This document shows positions 31,907 through 40,699 of a DNA stretch of 64,000 bases, one piece after another. Source of the stretch: Algiphilus aromaticivorans DG1253. Lineage in GTDB: Bacteria > Pseudomonadota > Gammaproteobacteria > Nevskiales > Nevskiaceae. The notes beneath the pieces were generated by a model. It saw only the letters and a program-made list of their open reading frames with translations. It searched no databases and was not told where the DNA came from. Where the stretch lies: the NCBI RefSeq assembly GCF_000733765.1, contig NZ_JPOG01000001.1:806001-870000 (forward strand), in the 5' to 3' direction. Positions within the stretch are counted from its first letter, which is position 1; every line of letters begins with the position of its first letter. A program made the translations under genes and the position numbers.

Positions 31907-32488
31907 TCAGCCCTGCGTCACGGCCAGCGTCCGCGCACAGGCCAGCGCCTCGCGACGCAGGGCGGCGTCGCCGCCGGGCGGGTTGCGCCCGTCGCCCCGG
32001 AACAGCGAAAGCCCCTCGATCATCGCCGTGATCAGCACGGAGCGTCGCCGGCGCTGCGCCGGGCGCATCTCCGGGCTGGCTTGAGCGATCAGGGATTCCA
32101 CGGCCGTGCTGTAGCGCTGGTAGAAGCCGGCCATGATGTCGGCGATATCGCGATTGCGTGCCGACAGCGCCCACAGCTCCCAGAACAGCCGGCAGCTTCC
32201 GTCGTCATCCTGCTCGTTGAGCAGCATGGCTAGCAGTGCTTCCAGATCCTTGGAGCCGCTCGCCTCGAAGCGCTCGCGAGCGCGATCCAGCTCACGCGTG
32301 AACAGCGCTGACAGCAACTCCACCAGTGTCGGGAAGTAGTACTGCAGGTTGGAGAGGCGGATGCCGAGGCGCTCCGCGACCTTGCGCAGCGAGAAATCGG
32401 CGTAGCCGGCCTCGATCAATGTAGACGCGGCTGCATCCAGGATCTGGTCGCGCCGCTCGCGGCCCTTCGTGCTGGCAGGCGCTTTCAT
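31907..32488 (-). CDS. TetR-family transcriptional regulator
   Basis: This 193-residue repressor has an N-terminal TetR helix-turn-helix (RDQILDAAASTLIEAGYADFSLRKVAERLGIRLSNLQYYFP) and a ligand-binding C-terminal helical domain. The ATG at 32488 is preferred over a GTG nine bases upstream. It is divergent from the saccharopine-dehydrogenase-like gene. The shared promoter region holds two 17-bp operator-like boxes, so it probably represses itself and that gene. The inducer is unknown; a steroid or fatty acyl-CoA would fit. Confidence 0.88.
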   Translation of the reverse strand: MKAPASTKGRERRDQILDAAASTLIEAGYADFSLRKVAERLGIRLSNLQYYFPTLVELLSALFTRELDRARERFEASGSKDLEALLAMLLNEQDDDGSCRLFWELWALSARNRDIADIMAGFYQRYSTAVESLIAQASPEMRPAQRRRRSVLITAMIEGLSLFRGDGRNPPGGDAALRREALACARTLAVTQG

Positions 32489-32532
32489 ATGAAGCACGGC
32501 CTTTTATGGCGAGCGCTCCAGCATACCCAGGG

Positions 32533-32576
32533 TTAGGTCGCTTGACTAATTACAAGAAAGTAGGTCGAATGACCAA
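32533..32576. promoter_or_regulatory. Two tandem TetR operator candidates
   Basis: Box 1 (32533-32549) reads TTAGGTCGCTTGACTAA and box 2 (32560-32576) reads GTAGGTCGAATGACCAA. They share 13 of 17 positions, each with partial dyad symmetry (GGTC/GACC), and start 27 bp apart. They lie between the divergent tetR (32488) and 32698 genes, the expected place for autoregulation. Confidence 0.7.
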
Positions 32577-32697
32577 TATCAGCAAGTGGCGCGCGCTGGA
32601 TTACCCGCGAGCAATGTGCACCCGGCTTTCTTCATCACCGGCGAAGCCGCTTGCTGATCGGGATGTGCGAGACAAGTGACAGGAAGGAGGATGCGAA

Positions 32698-33846
32698 GTG
32701 ATTCCAGATAGTTCCGAGTCGAGGTCCGTGGTGATCGTGGGTGGCTATGGCGTAGTCGGCAGCCAGGTCGCTAGCCTGCTGGCGGCCCGTGATCCACAAC
32801 TCGAGCTGCTGATTGCCGGCCGCGACGCGATCAAAGCAGCCGCAGTTGCTGACACCTTGCCGCGGGCCCAAGCGGTGGCTGTGGATCTGAACGACATCGA
32901 CCCCTTGCACGGCCTGTCCCAGCTGCCGGATCTGGTGTTGTGCGCGGCCAACGATCTGCACGACAAGCTGCTGCGAGCGTGCGCGGCTCGCGGCGTTGCG
33001 CTGATCGATATCACGCGCTGGCCGGCGCGCATTCAGGACGCGCTGCGCGTGCTACCTGCAGTTAGTGGTGCCGAGGCGCCGGTGGTGTTGGCTTCCTCAT
33101 GGATGGCGTCGGTGCCGGCGACGCTGGCCGCGTACGTCGCGCGCGGCATGCATCGAGTGACGTCCGTCGAGATCGATATTCTCTATGCCCTGGCGGATCG
33201 GGCCGGTCCCGACTCGGTGGCGTATCTCGATCGCCTGGCCACTCCCTTCGAGGCGATGGTGGATGGCGAATGGGTCCGGCGCCGGCCCTTCGCGGAGTCG
33301 GCGCGGGTGGCCTTCGACGGCGCCGGCCACGCGACAACCTATCGCTTCGACACACCGGACCAGATGACCTTGCCGGCCATCACCGGCGCCGGCAGTGTCA
33401 CCGCCCGCATCGCCTTTGACGATGCCTGGGCCACCGGCGCGCTGGCCCTCCTGATCCGTTCGGGTATCTGGCGCCTCATCAGCGGACCGCGCTTCGCGGG
33501 GCTGCGTCGTCGCATGCTCTACAACCCCGGCGAGGGAGGTCATCACCGCATTCGGATCCAATTCAGCGGTCGCGATGCGCAGGGCGCCGGTGTGTCGCGG
33601 GAGCTGATACTGGATGATCCGGCAGGGCAGACCCACCTGACGGCGGTGGGCGCTGTTATTCAGATAGAGCGCGTGATGGGGTTACGCGGGCACGAGCGGG
33701 CCGCGGTGCCGGAGGGGGCACAGTACGCCGAGGCCGTGACCGATGGCGCGCTGGCAGTGGAGACCCTGCGCCAGTGCGGAGTGGAGGTGGCGGGCCTCGA
33801 CGCGACCGCTGGCGCCGACGGCGAGCCGGGGCGGCGCGCGGCGTAG
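32698..33846 (+). CDS. Saccharopine dehydrogenase-like NAD(P)-binding protein, GTG start
   Basis: This 382-residue protein has an N-terminal Rossmann motif (VVIVGGYGVVGSQVASLLAARD) and the saccharopine-dehydrogenase/trans-acting enoyl reductase layout. It is not a lysine enzyme by context. Members of this superfamily act on lipids and polyketides. The GTG start at 32698 is supported by a GGAAGGAGG site seven bases upstream. It is divergent from the TetR gene and probably under its control. The exact reaction is unknown. Confidence 0.8.
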   Translation: MIPDSSESRSVVIVGGYGVVGSQVASLLAARDPQLELLIAGRDAIKAAAVADTLPRAQAVAVDLNDIDPLHGLSQLPDLVLCAANDLHDKLLRACAARGVALIDITRWPARIQDALRVLPAVSGAEAPVVLASSWMASVPATLAAYVARGMHRVTSVEIDILYALADRAGPDSVAYLDRLATPFEAMVDGEWVRRRPFAESARVAFDGAGHATTYRFDTPDQMTLPAITGAGSVTARIAFDDAWATGALALLIRSGIWRLISGPRFAGLRRRMLYNPGEGGHHRIRIQFSGRDAQGAGVSRELILDDPAGQTHLTAVGAVIQIERVMGLRGHERAAVPEGAQYAEAVTDGALAVETLRQCGVEVAGLDATAGADGEPGRRAA

Positions 33847-34150
33847 TCCCGGCCCGGTTCGCGGGCGTTCCCCACCGCGAGCGGGCGCGCAGCTGCCGGC
33901 GGGGAGCGGGGCGGGGCTTCGTCCCTTCGGACGACGCACCGGCTGGCCGGCCGGTTGAAGAATACGCGCGTAATCAACAAGAACCACCATTACTCATGCA
34001 GGGAACATCGCCGTCCGCCGCGCGCTGTGCCGGCGTCCGTGGCAGGCCGCGCGCGGCCGCCGCGGCGCGCGCCACCACCTATCCGCGGTGCTCCCGCGCG
34101 TCGACACTGCGCGTTGGCGAGCGCGTTGAGTCCATGCTCTGGGACGCGGC
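33847..34150. other. Gene-free stretch upstream of the RND operon
   Basis: These 304 bases contain no credible gene. The open frames there are GC-rich shadows. The sequence near 33960-33995 is locally AT-richer (AATCAACAAGAACCACCATT) and may contain the promoter of the RND-LolA-DUF1302 operon. No clear -35/-10 pair or terminator is visible. Confidence 0.4.
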
Positions 34151-36649
34151 ATGAGCGCTGACGGTCAAAGCTTCTTCCATCGCATCCGCACCGGCTTTGA
34201 GGGCGCCTTCGCGCGCTGGGGGGAGTTCTGCCATGACCACCCGTGGTGGATCGTCCTCATCCTCGTCGGCGCGCTGGCCTATCTCGCCACCGAGTTCGAC
34301 ACGATGGAGGTCGATACCTCCAACGAGGTCTACCTGCACAAGGACGACCCGGCACGGGTGGCGTACACCGCCTTTCAGGAGGAATTCGGTAAGGACGAGC
34401 GGCTGGTGGTGCTGGTCGAGTCCGACGGCGATATCGTCAACGAGCGCTTCCTCCGTCAGCTCGAGGCTTGGCACGAGCGCCTGAAGGAGATCCCGCAGGT
34501 CGACAAGGTGGATAGCCTGATCAATGCGCGGCTCACCATCGGTCGCGAGGACGAGTTGATCGTCAAGGATCTGCTCGAGGATTGGCCGCAGACCGAGACG
34601 GAGTTCGATGCGCTGCGCGAGCGCATCCGCAGCAATCCGCTCTATCGCAACCATTACGTCAATCCGGACCTGACGAAGACTGTCCTGATTGTTACGCCGG
34701 ATGCCCACACGGCGAGCTATTCGGGCGCCGGGGCCAGCGACGACGTCGACGACTTCGACTTCAGCGCCGGTTTCGGTGATGACACCGCATCGGCCGAGGA
34801 TCCGGAGAGCGAATCGAAGGACGCGGAAGATGAAGCCAAGTTCATCACCGACGACGAGATCTACGCGATAATCGACACGGTTCGCGAGCTTGAGTCGGAC
34901 TTCGCCCGCCCCGACTTTCGGATTGGCGTCTCCGGATCGCCCTTCATGATGCACCAGCTGAATTTCATCCTGGGGCGGGACATGTTCGTCTTCTCCGGGG
35001 TCGGGATCCTGGTGATTGCGGCGCTGCTCTTCGCCTTGTTCCGGCGCTGGGTGATGGTGGTGCTGCCGGTGGGTGTCTCTGCACTGGCGGTGTACTCGAC
35101 CTTCGGGTTGATGGGCGTTCTGGGCATGGTGATCACGCCTTCCGTGCAGATCCTGCCCTCGCTGCTGCTGGCTGTCGGTGTCGGCAGCGCAGTGCATATC
35201 CTCACCGTCTACTTCCAGGCCGTGGATCGTGGCGACGACAAGCGTGGCGCGCTTCGCTACGCCCTCGGCCATTCCGGCCTTGCCGTGCTGATGACGGGGC
35301 TGACCACTGCCGGTGGCCTGGTCTCCTTCATTACCGCGAATCTCGCACCCGTGGCCGATATCGGCATCATCGCGCCCATCGGCATTCTCAGCACGCTGGT
35401 GTTCTCGCTGGCGCTGCTGCCCGCGCTGATCGCGATCATCCCCTTCCGGAACAAGGGGCTGCGCGACGAGGCCTCGGGGCCGTTGCAACGCTTTCTGATG
35501 TGGTGCGCGGATGTCTCCACAACGCATCCGCGGCGCGTCGTCGGGATCTGGTTCGCGCTCATTGCCGTTTCGTTGATTCTGATTGCGCAGATCCGTCCCA
35601 GCCATTTTCCGCTGGACTGGTTCCCCGAGGGCAGCGAGATCCGCGACGCTACCGAGACCATTGACGCGCATTTCGGTGGCGCGACTTTCACCGAGATCGT
35701 GGTCGATACCGGCGAGGAGAACGGCCTGCACGATCCCGAGCTACTGCACGCGGTGGATCGGGCCATGCGCTTCACCGAGGAGCTGGAGGTCAGCGGCGTG
35801 CAAGCGGGCAAGGCGACCTCGCTGCTGGACATCAACAAGGAGCTGCACCAGGCACTCAACGGCAACGATCCGGACTATTACCGCATCCCCGACGACCGTC
35901 AGCTCATCGCCCAGGAGCTTCTGCTCTTCGAGAATTCGGGTTCCGACGATCTGGAGGACATCGTCGATACCCGATTCAGCAAGATGCGCATCACCGTGAA
36001 GATGCCCTTCGTCGACGGTATCCATTACGCGGACTATCTCAAGGAGTTCAAGAGCGGTTTCCGGGAGATCATCGGCGAACGTGCCGACGTTACCTTCACG
36101 GGGGTGATCGCTCTGCTGGCTGGCAGCGTCAAGGTGCTGATGGGCGACACCATCCGCGCCTATCTGCTGGCCTTCTGCATCATCCTGCCGCTGATGATGC
36201 TGATCGTCGGCTCGGTGCGTATCGGGCTCATCGCGATGATTCCCAATCTGGCGCCCATTGCTCTCACGCTGGCGCTGATGCCGGTGCTCGGTATTCCGCT
36301 CGACGCCTTCACCATTTTGGTCGGCTCCATCGCCCTGGGGCTGGCTGTCGACGACACCATTCACTTCATGCACAACTATCACCGCTACTACGCTGAGCTC
36401 GGCGATGCGCCTAAGGCGGTGCGGGAGACGCTGCGCACGACCGGCAAGGCGCTGCTGGTCACGACATTGGTGCTGTCCAGTGCCTTTTTCGTCTACCTGC
36501 TCGGCACGATGCACAACCTCCAGGATTTCGGCCTGCTCACCGGCTTCTGCATCATCGTGGCTTTCCTGGCGGACGCCCTTCTGGCCCCCGCGCTGATGAT
36601 GCTGGTGGCGCAGCGTCAAGCGAAACAACGCAAGGAGAAGACGGCATGA
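34151..36649 (+). CDS. RND-superfamily (MMPL/HpnN-like) lipid exporter
   Basis: This 832-residue inner-membrane transporter has an N-terminal helix (WWIVLILVGALAYLATEF), a large periplasmic domain to about residue 275, and a block of five helices. A second helix then leads into a second periplasmic domain from about 480, with a final block of five helices to the C-terminus. This duplicated layout is that of RND exporters of the HpnN/MMPL type, which move hydrophobic lipids such as hopanoids. The first periplasmic loop carries an unusual acidic run (about residues 196-235, rich in D and E). It overlaps the LolA-like gene by four bases, so the two act together. Substrate: probably a lipid or sterol. 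Confidence 0.87.
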   Translation: MSADGQSFFHRIRTGFEGAFARWGEFCHDHPWWIVLILVGALAYLATEFDTMEVDTSNEVYLHKDDPARVAYTAFQEEFGKDERLVVLVESDGDIVNERFLRQLEAWHERLKEIPQVDKVDSLINARLTIGREDELIVKDLLEDWPQTETEFDALRERIRSNPLYRNHYVNPDLTKTVLIVTPDAHTASYSGAGASDDVDDFDFSAGFGDDTASAEDPESESKDAEDEAKFITDDEIYAIIDTVRELESDFARPDFRIGVSGSPFMMHQLNFILGRDMFVFSGVGILVIAALLFALFRRWVMVVLPVGVSALAVYSTFGLMGVLGMVITPSVQILPSLLLAVGVGSAVHILTVYFQAVDRGDDKRGALRYALGHSGLAVLMTGLTTAGGLVSFITANLAPVADIGIIAPIGILSTLVFSLALLPALIAIIPFRNKGLRDEASGPLQRFLMWCADVSTTHPRRVVGIWFALIAVSLILIAQIRPSHFPLDWFPEGSEIRDATETIDAHFGGATFTEIVVDTGEENGLHDPELLHAVDRAMRFTEELEVSGVQAGKATSLLDINKELHQALNGNDPDYYRIPDDRQLIAQELLLFENSGSDDLEDIVDTRFSKMRITVKMPFVDGIHYADYLKEFKSGFREIIGERADVTFTGVIALLAGSVKVLMGDTIRAYLLAFCIILPLMMLIVGSVRIGLIAMIPNLAPIALTLALMPVLGIPLDAFTILVGSIALGLAVDDTIHFMHNYHRYYAELGDAPKAVRETLRTTGKALLVTTLVLSSAFFVYLLGTMHNLQDFGLLTGFCIIVAFLADALLAPALMMLVAQRQAKQRKEKTA

Positions 36650-37452
36650 CCTACATCAACAGGCTCCTCACGCTGGCCATTCTGCTCGGCCTGTCGCTGT
36701 CGGCCGCGGCCGAGATGTCGGCGCGCGAGATCATGCAGAAGGTCTACGACCGCGATGACGGCAACAACGCGGTGATGGACATGAAGATGGCGCTTATCGA
36801 CGCCGACGGCGATACGCGCCGGCGCGCGATCCGCTCCTTTCGACGCGACGACCCGGAGAACCCCGAGGATGCCCAGAGCGTCATGTTCTTCCTGGAGCCG
36901 GCCAACGTCGAGGGCACCGGATTCCTGACGTACGACTACGACGACAGCGACAAGGACGATGACCAGTGGCTCTACCTGCCGGCGCTGAAGAAGGTCAAGC
37001 GCATCGCTGCCTCGGACAAGAGCGGCAGCTTCATGGGCACCGACTTCACCTACGCCGACATGAGCACGCCGGATATCGAGGACTACAGCTACGAGCTGAT
37101 GAAGGAGACCCAAGTCGGCGAGCACAAGGTCTGGCAGATCCTGGCCGAGCCGAAGTCCGAGGACGAGGTCGAGCGCACCGGCTACAGCAAGACGGTGAGC
37201 TTCGTGCGGCAGGACAACTTCGTGGTCATCCGCTCGGCCCACTGGCTCGCAGACGGCGGCCGCATGAAGTTCATGGAGGTCAAGGAGCTGGAGAAGGTCG
37301 ACGGCATCTGGACGCCGCTGCACATGGTCATGACGACCAAGAAGGGTAAGCAGACCGAGCACGCCAGCGTGCTGCGCTGGGAGAACATCAAGTACGACCA
37401 GCCCCTGGAGGATGCGCTCTTCACGCAGCGGCGCCTGAGGCAGGGGCTGTAG
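36646..37452 (+). CDS. LolA-like outer-membrane lipoprotein-sorting protein
   Basis: This 268-residue periplasmic protein has a signal peptide (LLTLAILLGLSLSAAAE). The mature LolA/LolB-like half-barrel begins MSAREIMQKVYDRDDGNNAVMDMKM and includes WLYLPALKKVKRIA and GTDFTYADMS. These proteins carry lipids or lipoproteins through the periplasm. It is translationally coupled to the RND exporter and followed by an outer-membrane beta-barrel gene. It therefore forms the middle part of a three-component export or import route. Confidence 0.86.
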   Translation: MTYINRLLTLAILLGLSLSAAAEMSAREIMQKVYDRDDGNNAVMDMKMALIDADGDTRRRAIRSFRRDDPENPEDAQSVMFFLEPANVEGTGFLTYDYDDSDKDDDQWLYLPALKKVKRIAASDKSGSFMGTDFTYADMSTPDIEDYSYELMKETQVGEHKVWQILAEPKSEDEVERTGYSKTVSFVRQDNFVVIRSAHWLADGGRMKFMEVKELEKVDGIWTPLHMVMTTKKGKQTEHASVLRWENIKYDQPLEDALFTQRRLRQGL

Positions 37453-37472
37453 TCCTGCTGCAGGATTCAGGC

Positions 37473-39020
37473 ATGCGCGCCCGATCTCCCGCGCCGCGGC
37501 GTTGTGCCGGGGCCATGGCGGTGGTGCTCCTGCTCGGCCTCGCGCCGAATGCCGGCGCGCAGGACGACATGGACGACATGCTCGGCGGTTTTGACGACAA
37601 CGAGGACTACGCCGACGTCATCGAAGTCGACGACCCGTCTTCGGCTGCGCCGGAGCGTCGACGTATCTGGGGCCTGAGTGGCAGCCTCGCGGCTGCGGCC
37701 AGCTACAACTACCGGGACCATCGCTCGACGACCGGCACGGACTACTCCGGGCTGTCGAAGTTGCGCCTGCGCGGCACGATCACGCTGGAAGGGCGCTTCG
37801 GTGACAACTGGCGCTCCGAGATCGACCTTAGCGGCTGGCAGGACCTCGCTTATGCCTGGCGCGACGCCGACTACACGCAGGCCGTTCTGGACGCCTACGA
37901 AAAAGAGCTGGAGGTGCTCGACGCCTGGGTGGCCGGCGAGGTACTGCCATCCACTGATCTCAAGCTGGGGCGGCAGATCGCCGTCTGGGGCTTCTCGGAC
38001 AATCTGCGCGTCCTCGACGTGCTCAGCCCGCTGGACAATCTGGAGCCGGGGCTGGCCGACATCGAGGATCTGCGCCGGCCGGTCGGCATGGCGCGTCTGG
38101 ACCACTACATCGGGCCCTGGCGGCTGAGCGCCTTCGCCACCCCCGAGCACCGTTTTTCGCGCAACCCACCTTTCGGTAGCGACTTCTACAGCGTCACCGA
38201 CGGCGAGGGCAATGCGGCGCGTTTCCGCGAGATCCGGCCGGATGACTTCGACAGCGTCGATTACGCCTTTGGCGCGCTGGGACGCTTCTCGGGTTGGGAT
38301 CTCAGCTTCAACTACGCGCGTTACTGGGCCGACCAGCCTTATCTCGACGCCAGCGGATTCGATCGCAGCGACGCCGCCGCTACGCAGGAGGATTTCGAGA
38401 ACGATGTCGTTCTGCGGCACAGCCGCGTCACGCTTGCCGGCTTTGGCAGTCAGCTGACGCAGGGTGGCTGGCTCTTCAAGCAGGAAGCCGCAGTCATCGA
38501 CGGCCTGGAGCTGACACGCAGCACGCCCTTGGAGCAGCCGCTGCCGCTGATCAACGCCCTGCCCATCGTCGGCGCGCTGGTGCCCGACACGGGCGGGCAG
38601 ATCCTGCCCGAGGACGCGCGCGAAGTCCGGCGCTACGACATGCTGCTCGGTGTCGAGTACTTCGGCATGGCTGATACCACCTTCAGCTTCGACCTGGCCG
38701 CGCGCCGGATCGCGGATTTTGACCAGGACCTGGCGCGCTCCGGCTATCTGAAATGGCGCAGCGAGACAGCCTTCCGCATGACCCGGGATTTCCTCAACCA
38801 GCGCCTGCGCATGCTGCTCATCACGGTGCTCTTCAACCGTGATGGCGAATTCTGGACCAGTACCGGCGGTGCGATTCACCGCGCGAGTGCCGAATACGAG
38901 CTGACCGGCAGCGTCGAGCTCACCGGCGGTGTCGCCGTCTACGAAGGGGGTAATCAGGAGCCCTTCAATGTGGCGGGGGACAACGACCGCGTCTTCGGGG
39001 AAGTGAAGTGGTCCTTCTGA
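37473..39020 (+). CDS. DUF1302-like outer-membrane beta-barrel protein
   Basis: This 515-residue exported protein has a signal peptide (MAVVLLLGLAPNAGAQ) followed by an acidic linker (DDMDDMLGGFDDNEDYADVIEVDD). Alternating beta strands then rich in aromatic residues end in phenylalanine (EVKWSF), the outer-membrane assembly signal. Size and pattern match DUF1302-type proteins that accompany RND exporters and DUF1329 proteins. It follows the LolA-like gene by 20 bases. The role is probably an outer-membrane channel or docking protein for lipid transport. Confidence 0.8.
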   Translation: MRARSPAPRRCAGAMAVVLLLGLAPNAGAQDDMDDMLGGFDDNEDYADVIEVDDPSSAAPERRRIWGLSGSLAAAASYNYRDHRSTTGTDYSGLSKLRLRGTITLEGRFGDNWRSEIDLSGWQDLAYAWRDADYTQAVLDAYEKELEVLDAWVAGEVLPSTDLKLGRQIAVWGFSDNLRVLDVLSPLDNLEPGLADIEDLRRPVGMARLDHYIGPWRLSAFATPEHRFSRNPPFGSDFYSVTDGEGNAARFREIRPDDFDSVDYAFGALGRFSGWDLSFNYARYWADQPYLDASGFDRSDAAATQEDFENDVVLRHSRVTLAGFGSQLTQGGWLFKQEAAVIDGLELTRSTPLEQPLPLINALPIVGALVPDTGGQILPEDAREVRRYDMLLGVEYFGMADTTFSFDLAARRIADFDQDLARSGYLKWRSETAFRMTRDFLNQRLRMLLITVLFNRDGEFWTSTGGAIHRASAEYELTGSVELTGGVAVYEGGNQEPFNVAGDNDRVFGEVKWSF

Positions 39021-39126
39021 AATGGGATGGCGGCTTCCAGAGCCTCCTTCGTCTGCTGCATCGGGGTGAAGTCGGCCGGCCGGCGCCCCGTTATGGTCAA
39101 CCCATTACCTTGGAATCTGGAAAGAC

Positions 39127-40176
39127 ATGAAAACGGCGATCACTGGAGCTTGCGGTTATGTCGGGCTGAATCTGGTCCGGACACTTCTTGATGCCGGGCA
39201 CGAGGTCGTGGCGCTGGATCGCGTGCATTCGCCGCATCTGGATACGCGGGCCAGCTGGCAAGAGCTGGATATTTTCGACGGGCCGGGTCTGCGGCGTGCG
39301 CTCGACGGTGTTGAGGTTGTTTTCCATCTGGTAGCGAAGATCTCGCTGCTGCAGGAAGACGAGGCCACCTGGCACGTCAATGTGGAAGGCGTAAAAGCGG
39401 TCGCTGAAGGCGCACTGGCAGCCGGCGTACGCCGTATGGTGCACGTCAGCTCGATCGCCTCCTTCGATATGTACCAGAATCGGGGGCGGACTATCGACGA
39501 GACCGCACCGCGCTCGACTGACGCGGCGCTTCCGGTCTACGCGCGTTCGAAATACGCCGGCGAGTGCGAGTTGCTCAAGGTCGCGGAACGCGGCCTAGAG
39601 GCGGTCGTCTGCTATCCCACTGGCGTGTTCGGGCCGGAGGATTTCGGATCGCCGATGCCCCACCTGAACGGCAACATGGTGGACGCCGCCCGTGGCCGCC
39701 TGCCGGTGATGGTGGAGGGTGGTTTTGATCTGGTCGACGTGCGCGATGTCGCACAGGGCCTGCTATTGGCGGCCGAGCACGGCCGCAACGGCGAGAACTA
39801 CCTGCTCGGTGGCGACTTCGTCTCGATGATCGAGGCCTGCCGCATGTCCGCACGGTTGGTCGGGGAGCGCGGCCCCCGCATCATGCTACCGATGAAGGTG
39901 CTCAAGACGATCGCGGCGATCGTTGGGCCACTCGCCCGGCTCCTGGGCAAGGAGGCAGGCTCCTTCTCCGAGGTGGCGCTTGCCACCATCGAGACGTCCG
40001 GGCCGATTGACCACTCCAAGGCCAGCCGGGAACTCGGTTATCAGGCACGGCCAACCGAGGAAACGCTGCGCGATCTGCTGACCTTCTGCATCGACCACGG
40101 CATTCTGCAGTCTCGTGGCAATGGGCTGCAGGATGACGGCAGCGGCTTGCGTGGCGCGAGCGAACGCGACGCATGA
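39127..40176 (+). CDS. Extended SDR / 3beta-hydroxysteroid dehydrogenase-like enzyme
   Basis: This 349-residue extended SDR has ITGACGYVGLNLVRTLL at the N-terminus, a VVFHLVAKISL strand, HVSSIAS and a catalytic YARSK at about residue 140. It belongs to the NAD-dependent epimerase/3beta-HSD family, whose members oxidise 3beta-hydroxy sterols or reduce dihydroflavonols. The neighbouring transport operon and the steroid cluster suggest a sterol substrate. The start has GGAAAG upstream. Its stop overlaps the next gene by four bases. Confidence 0.83.
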   Translation: MKTAITGACGYVGLNLVRTLLDAGHEVVALDRVHSPHLDTRASWQELDIFDGPGLRRALDGVEVVFHLVAKISLLQEDEATWHVNVEGVKAVAEGALAAGVRRMVHVSSIASFDMYQNRGRTIDETAPRSTDAALPVYARSKYAGECELLKVAERGLEAVVCYPTGVFGPEDFGSPMPHLNGNMVDAARGRLPVMVEGGFDLVDVRDVAQGLLLAAEHGRNGENYLLGGDFVSMIEACRMSARLVGERGPRIMLPMKVLKTIAAIVGPLARLLGKEAGSFSEVALATIETSGPIDHSKASRELGYQARPTEETLRDLLTFCIDHGILQSRGNGLQDDGSGLRGASERDA

Positions 40177-40679
40177 GCAGCGCTGACGCGGACGCCCACG
40201 GGGCTTTGCAGCAACTGGCGATCGAATACGCCAACGCCATCGACGCCCAGCAATGGGATCGCCTGGACGACGTCTTCCTGGCGGATGCCTGGATCGATTA
40301 CACCGCGGTCGGCGGCATCGCCGGGCACTATCCGGAGGTGAAGGCGTGGCTGCCGAAATCCCTGGGTCTGTTCGGTGGTTATATGCACTTCGTCGGCAAC
40401 TTCGCTTTTCGAATCGACGGAGACACGGCGACCGGGCAGGTGGCCTGTATCAACCCCATGGTGCTGCCGGGCCTGATACCAGGGCTGAAGCGGACCATGG
40501 CGATCGGCGTCTGGTATGACGATCAATACCGCCGCACCGAACAGGGATGGCGCATCCAGCAGCGCCGTGAGCGCAAGAGTTTCACGCTCAACGAGCCGCT
40601 GTGGATGATGATCGGGACCTGGATCTATCGGCGTCGCAATATGCGCGATGCCGAGAAGCGTCAAGCCAAGCCATCCTGA
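40173..40679 (+). CDS. SnoaL-like (NTF2-fold) protein
   Basis: This 168-residue paralogue of the protein at 31297-31749 shares IEYANAIDAQQWDRLDDVF, AWIDYTAVGGI, MHFVGNFAFRIDGDTA and GWRIQQRRERK. It has an extra C-terminal tail with a hydrophobic WMMIGTWIY stretch and a basic end. It is coupled to the 3beta-HSD-like gene through ATGA. It probably binds or isomerises the same steroid. The convergent malate synthase gene ends 21 bases downstream. Confidence 0.82.
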   Translation: MSSADADAHGALQQLAIEYANAIDAQQWDRLDDVFLADAWIDYTAVGGIAGHYPEVKAWLPKSLGLFGGYMHFVGNFAFRIDGDTATGQVACINPMVLPGLIPGLKRTMAIGVWYDDQYRRTEQGWRIQQRRERKSFTLNEPLWMMIGTWIYRRRNMRDAEKRQAKPS

Positions 40680-40699
40680 GTAGAGCCGAAGCGCTAGCG

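Noticed and set aside
33097-33636. Minus-strand 179-codon frame inside the saccharopine-dehydrogenase-like gene
   Set aside because: The plus-strand gene has a strong ribosome site, a Rossmann motif and a proper length; the minus frame is a shadow.
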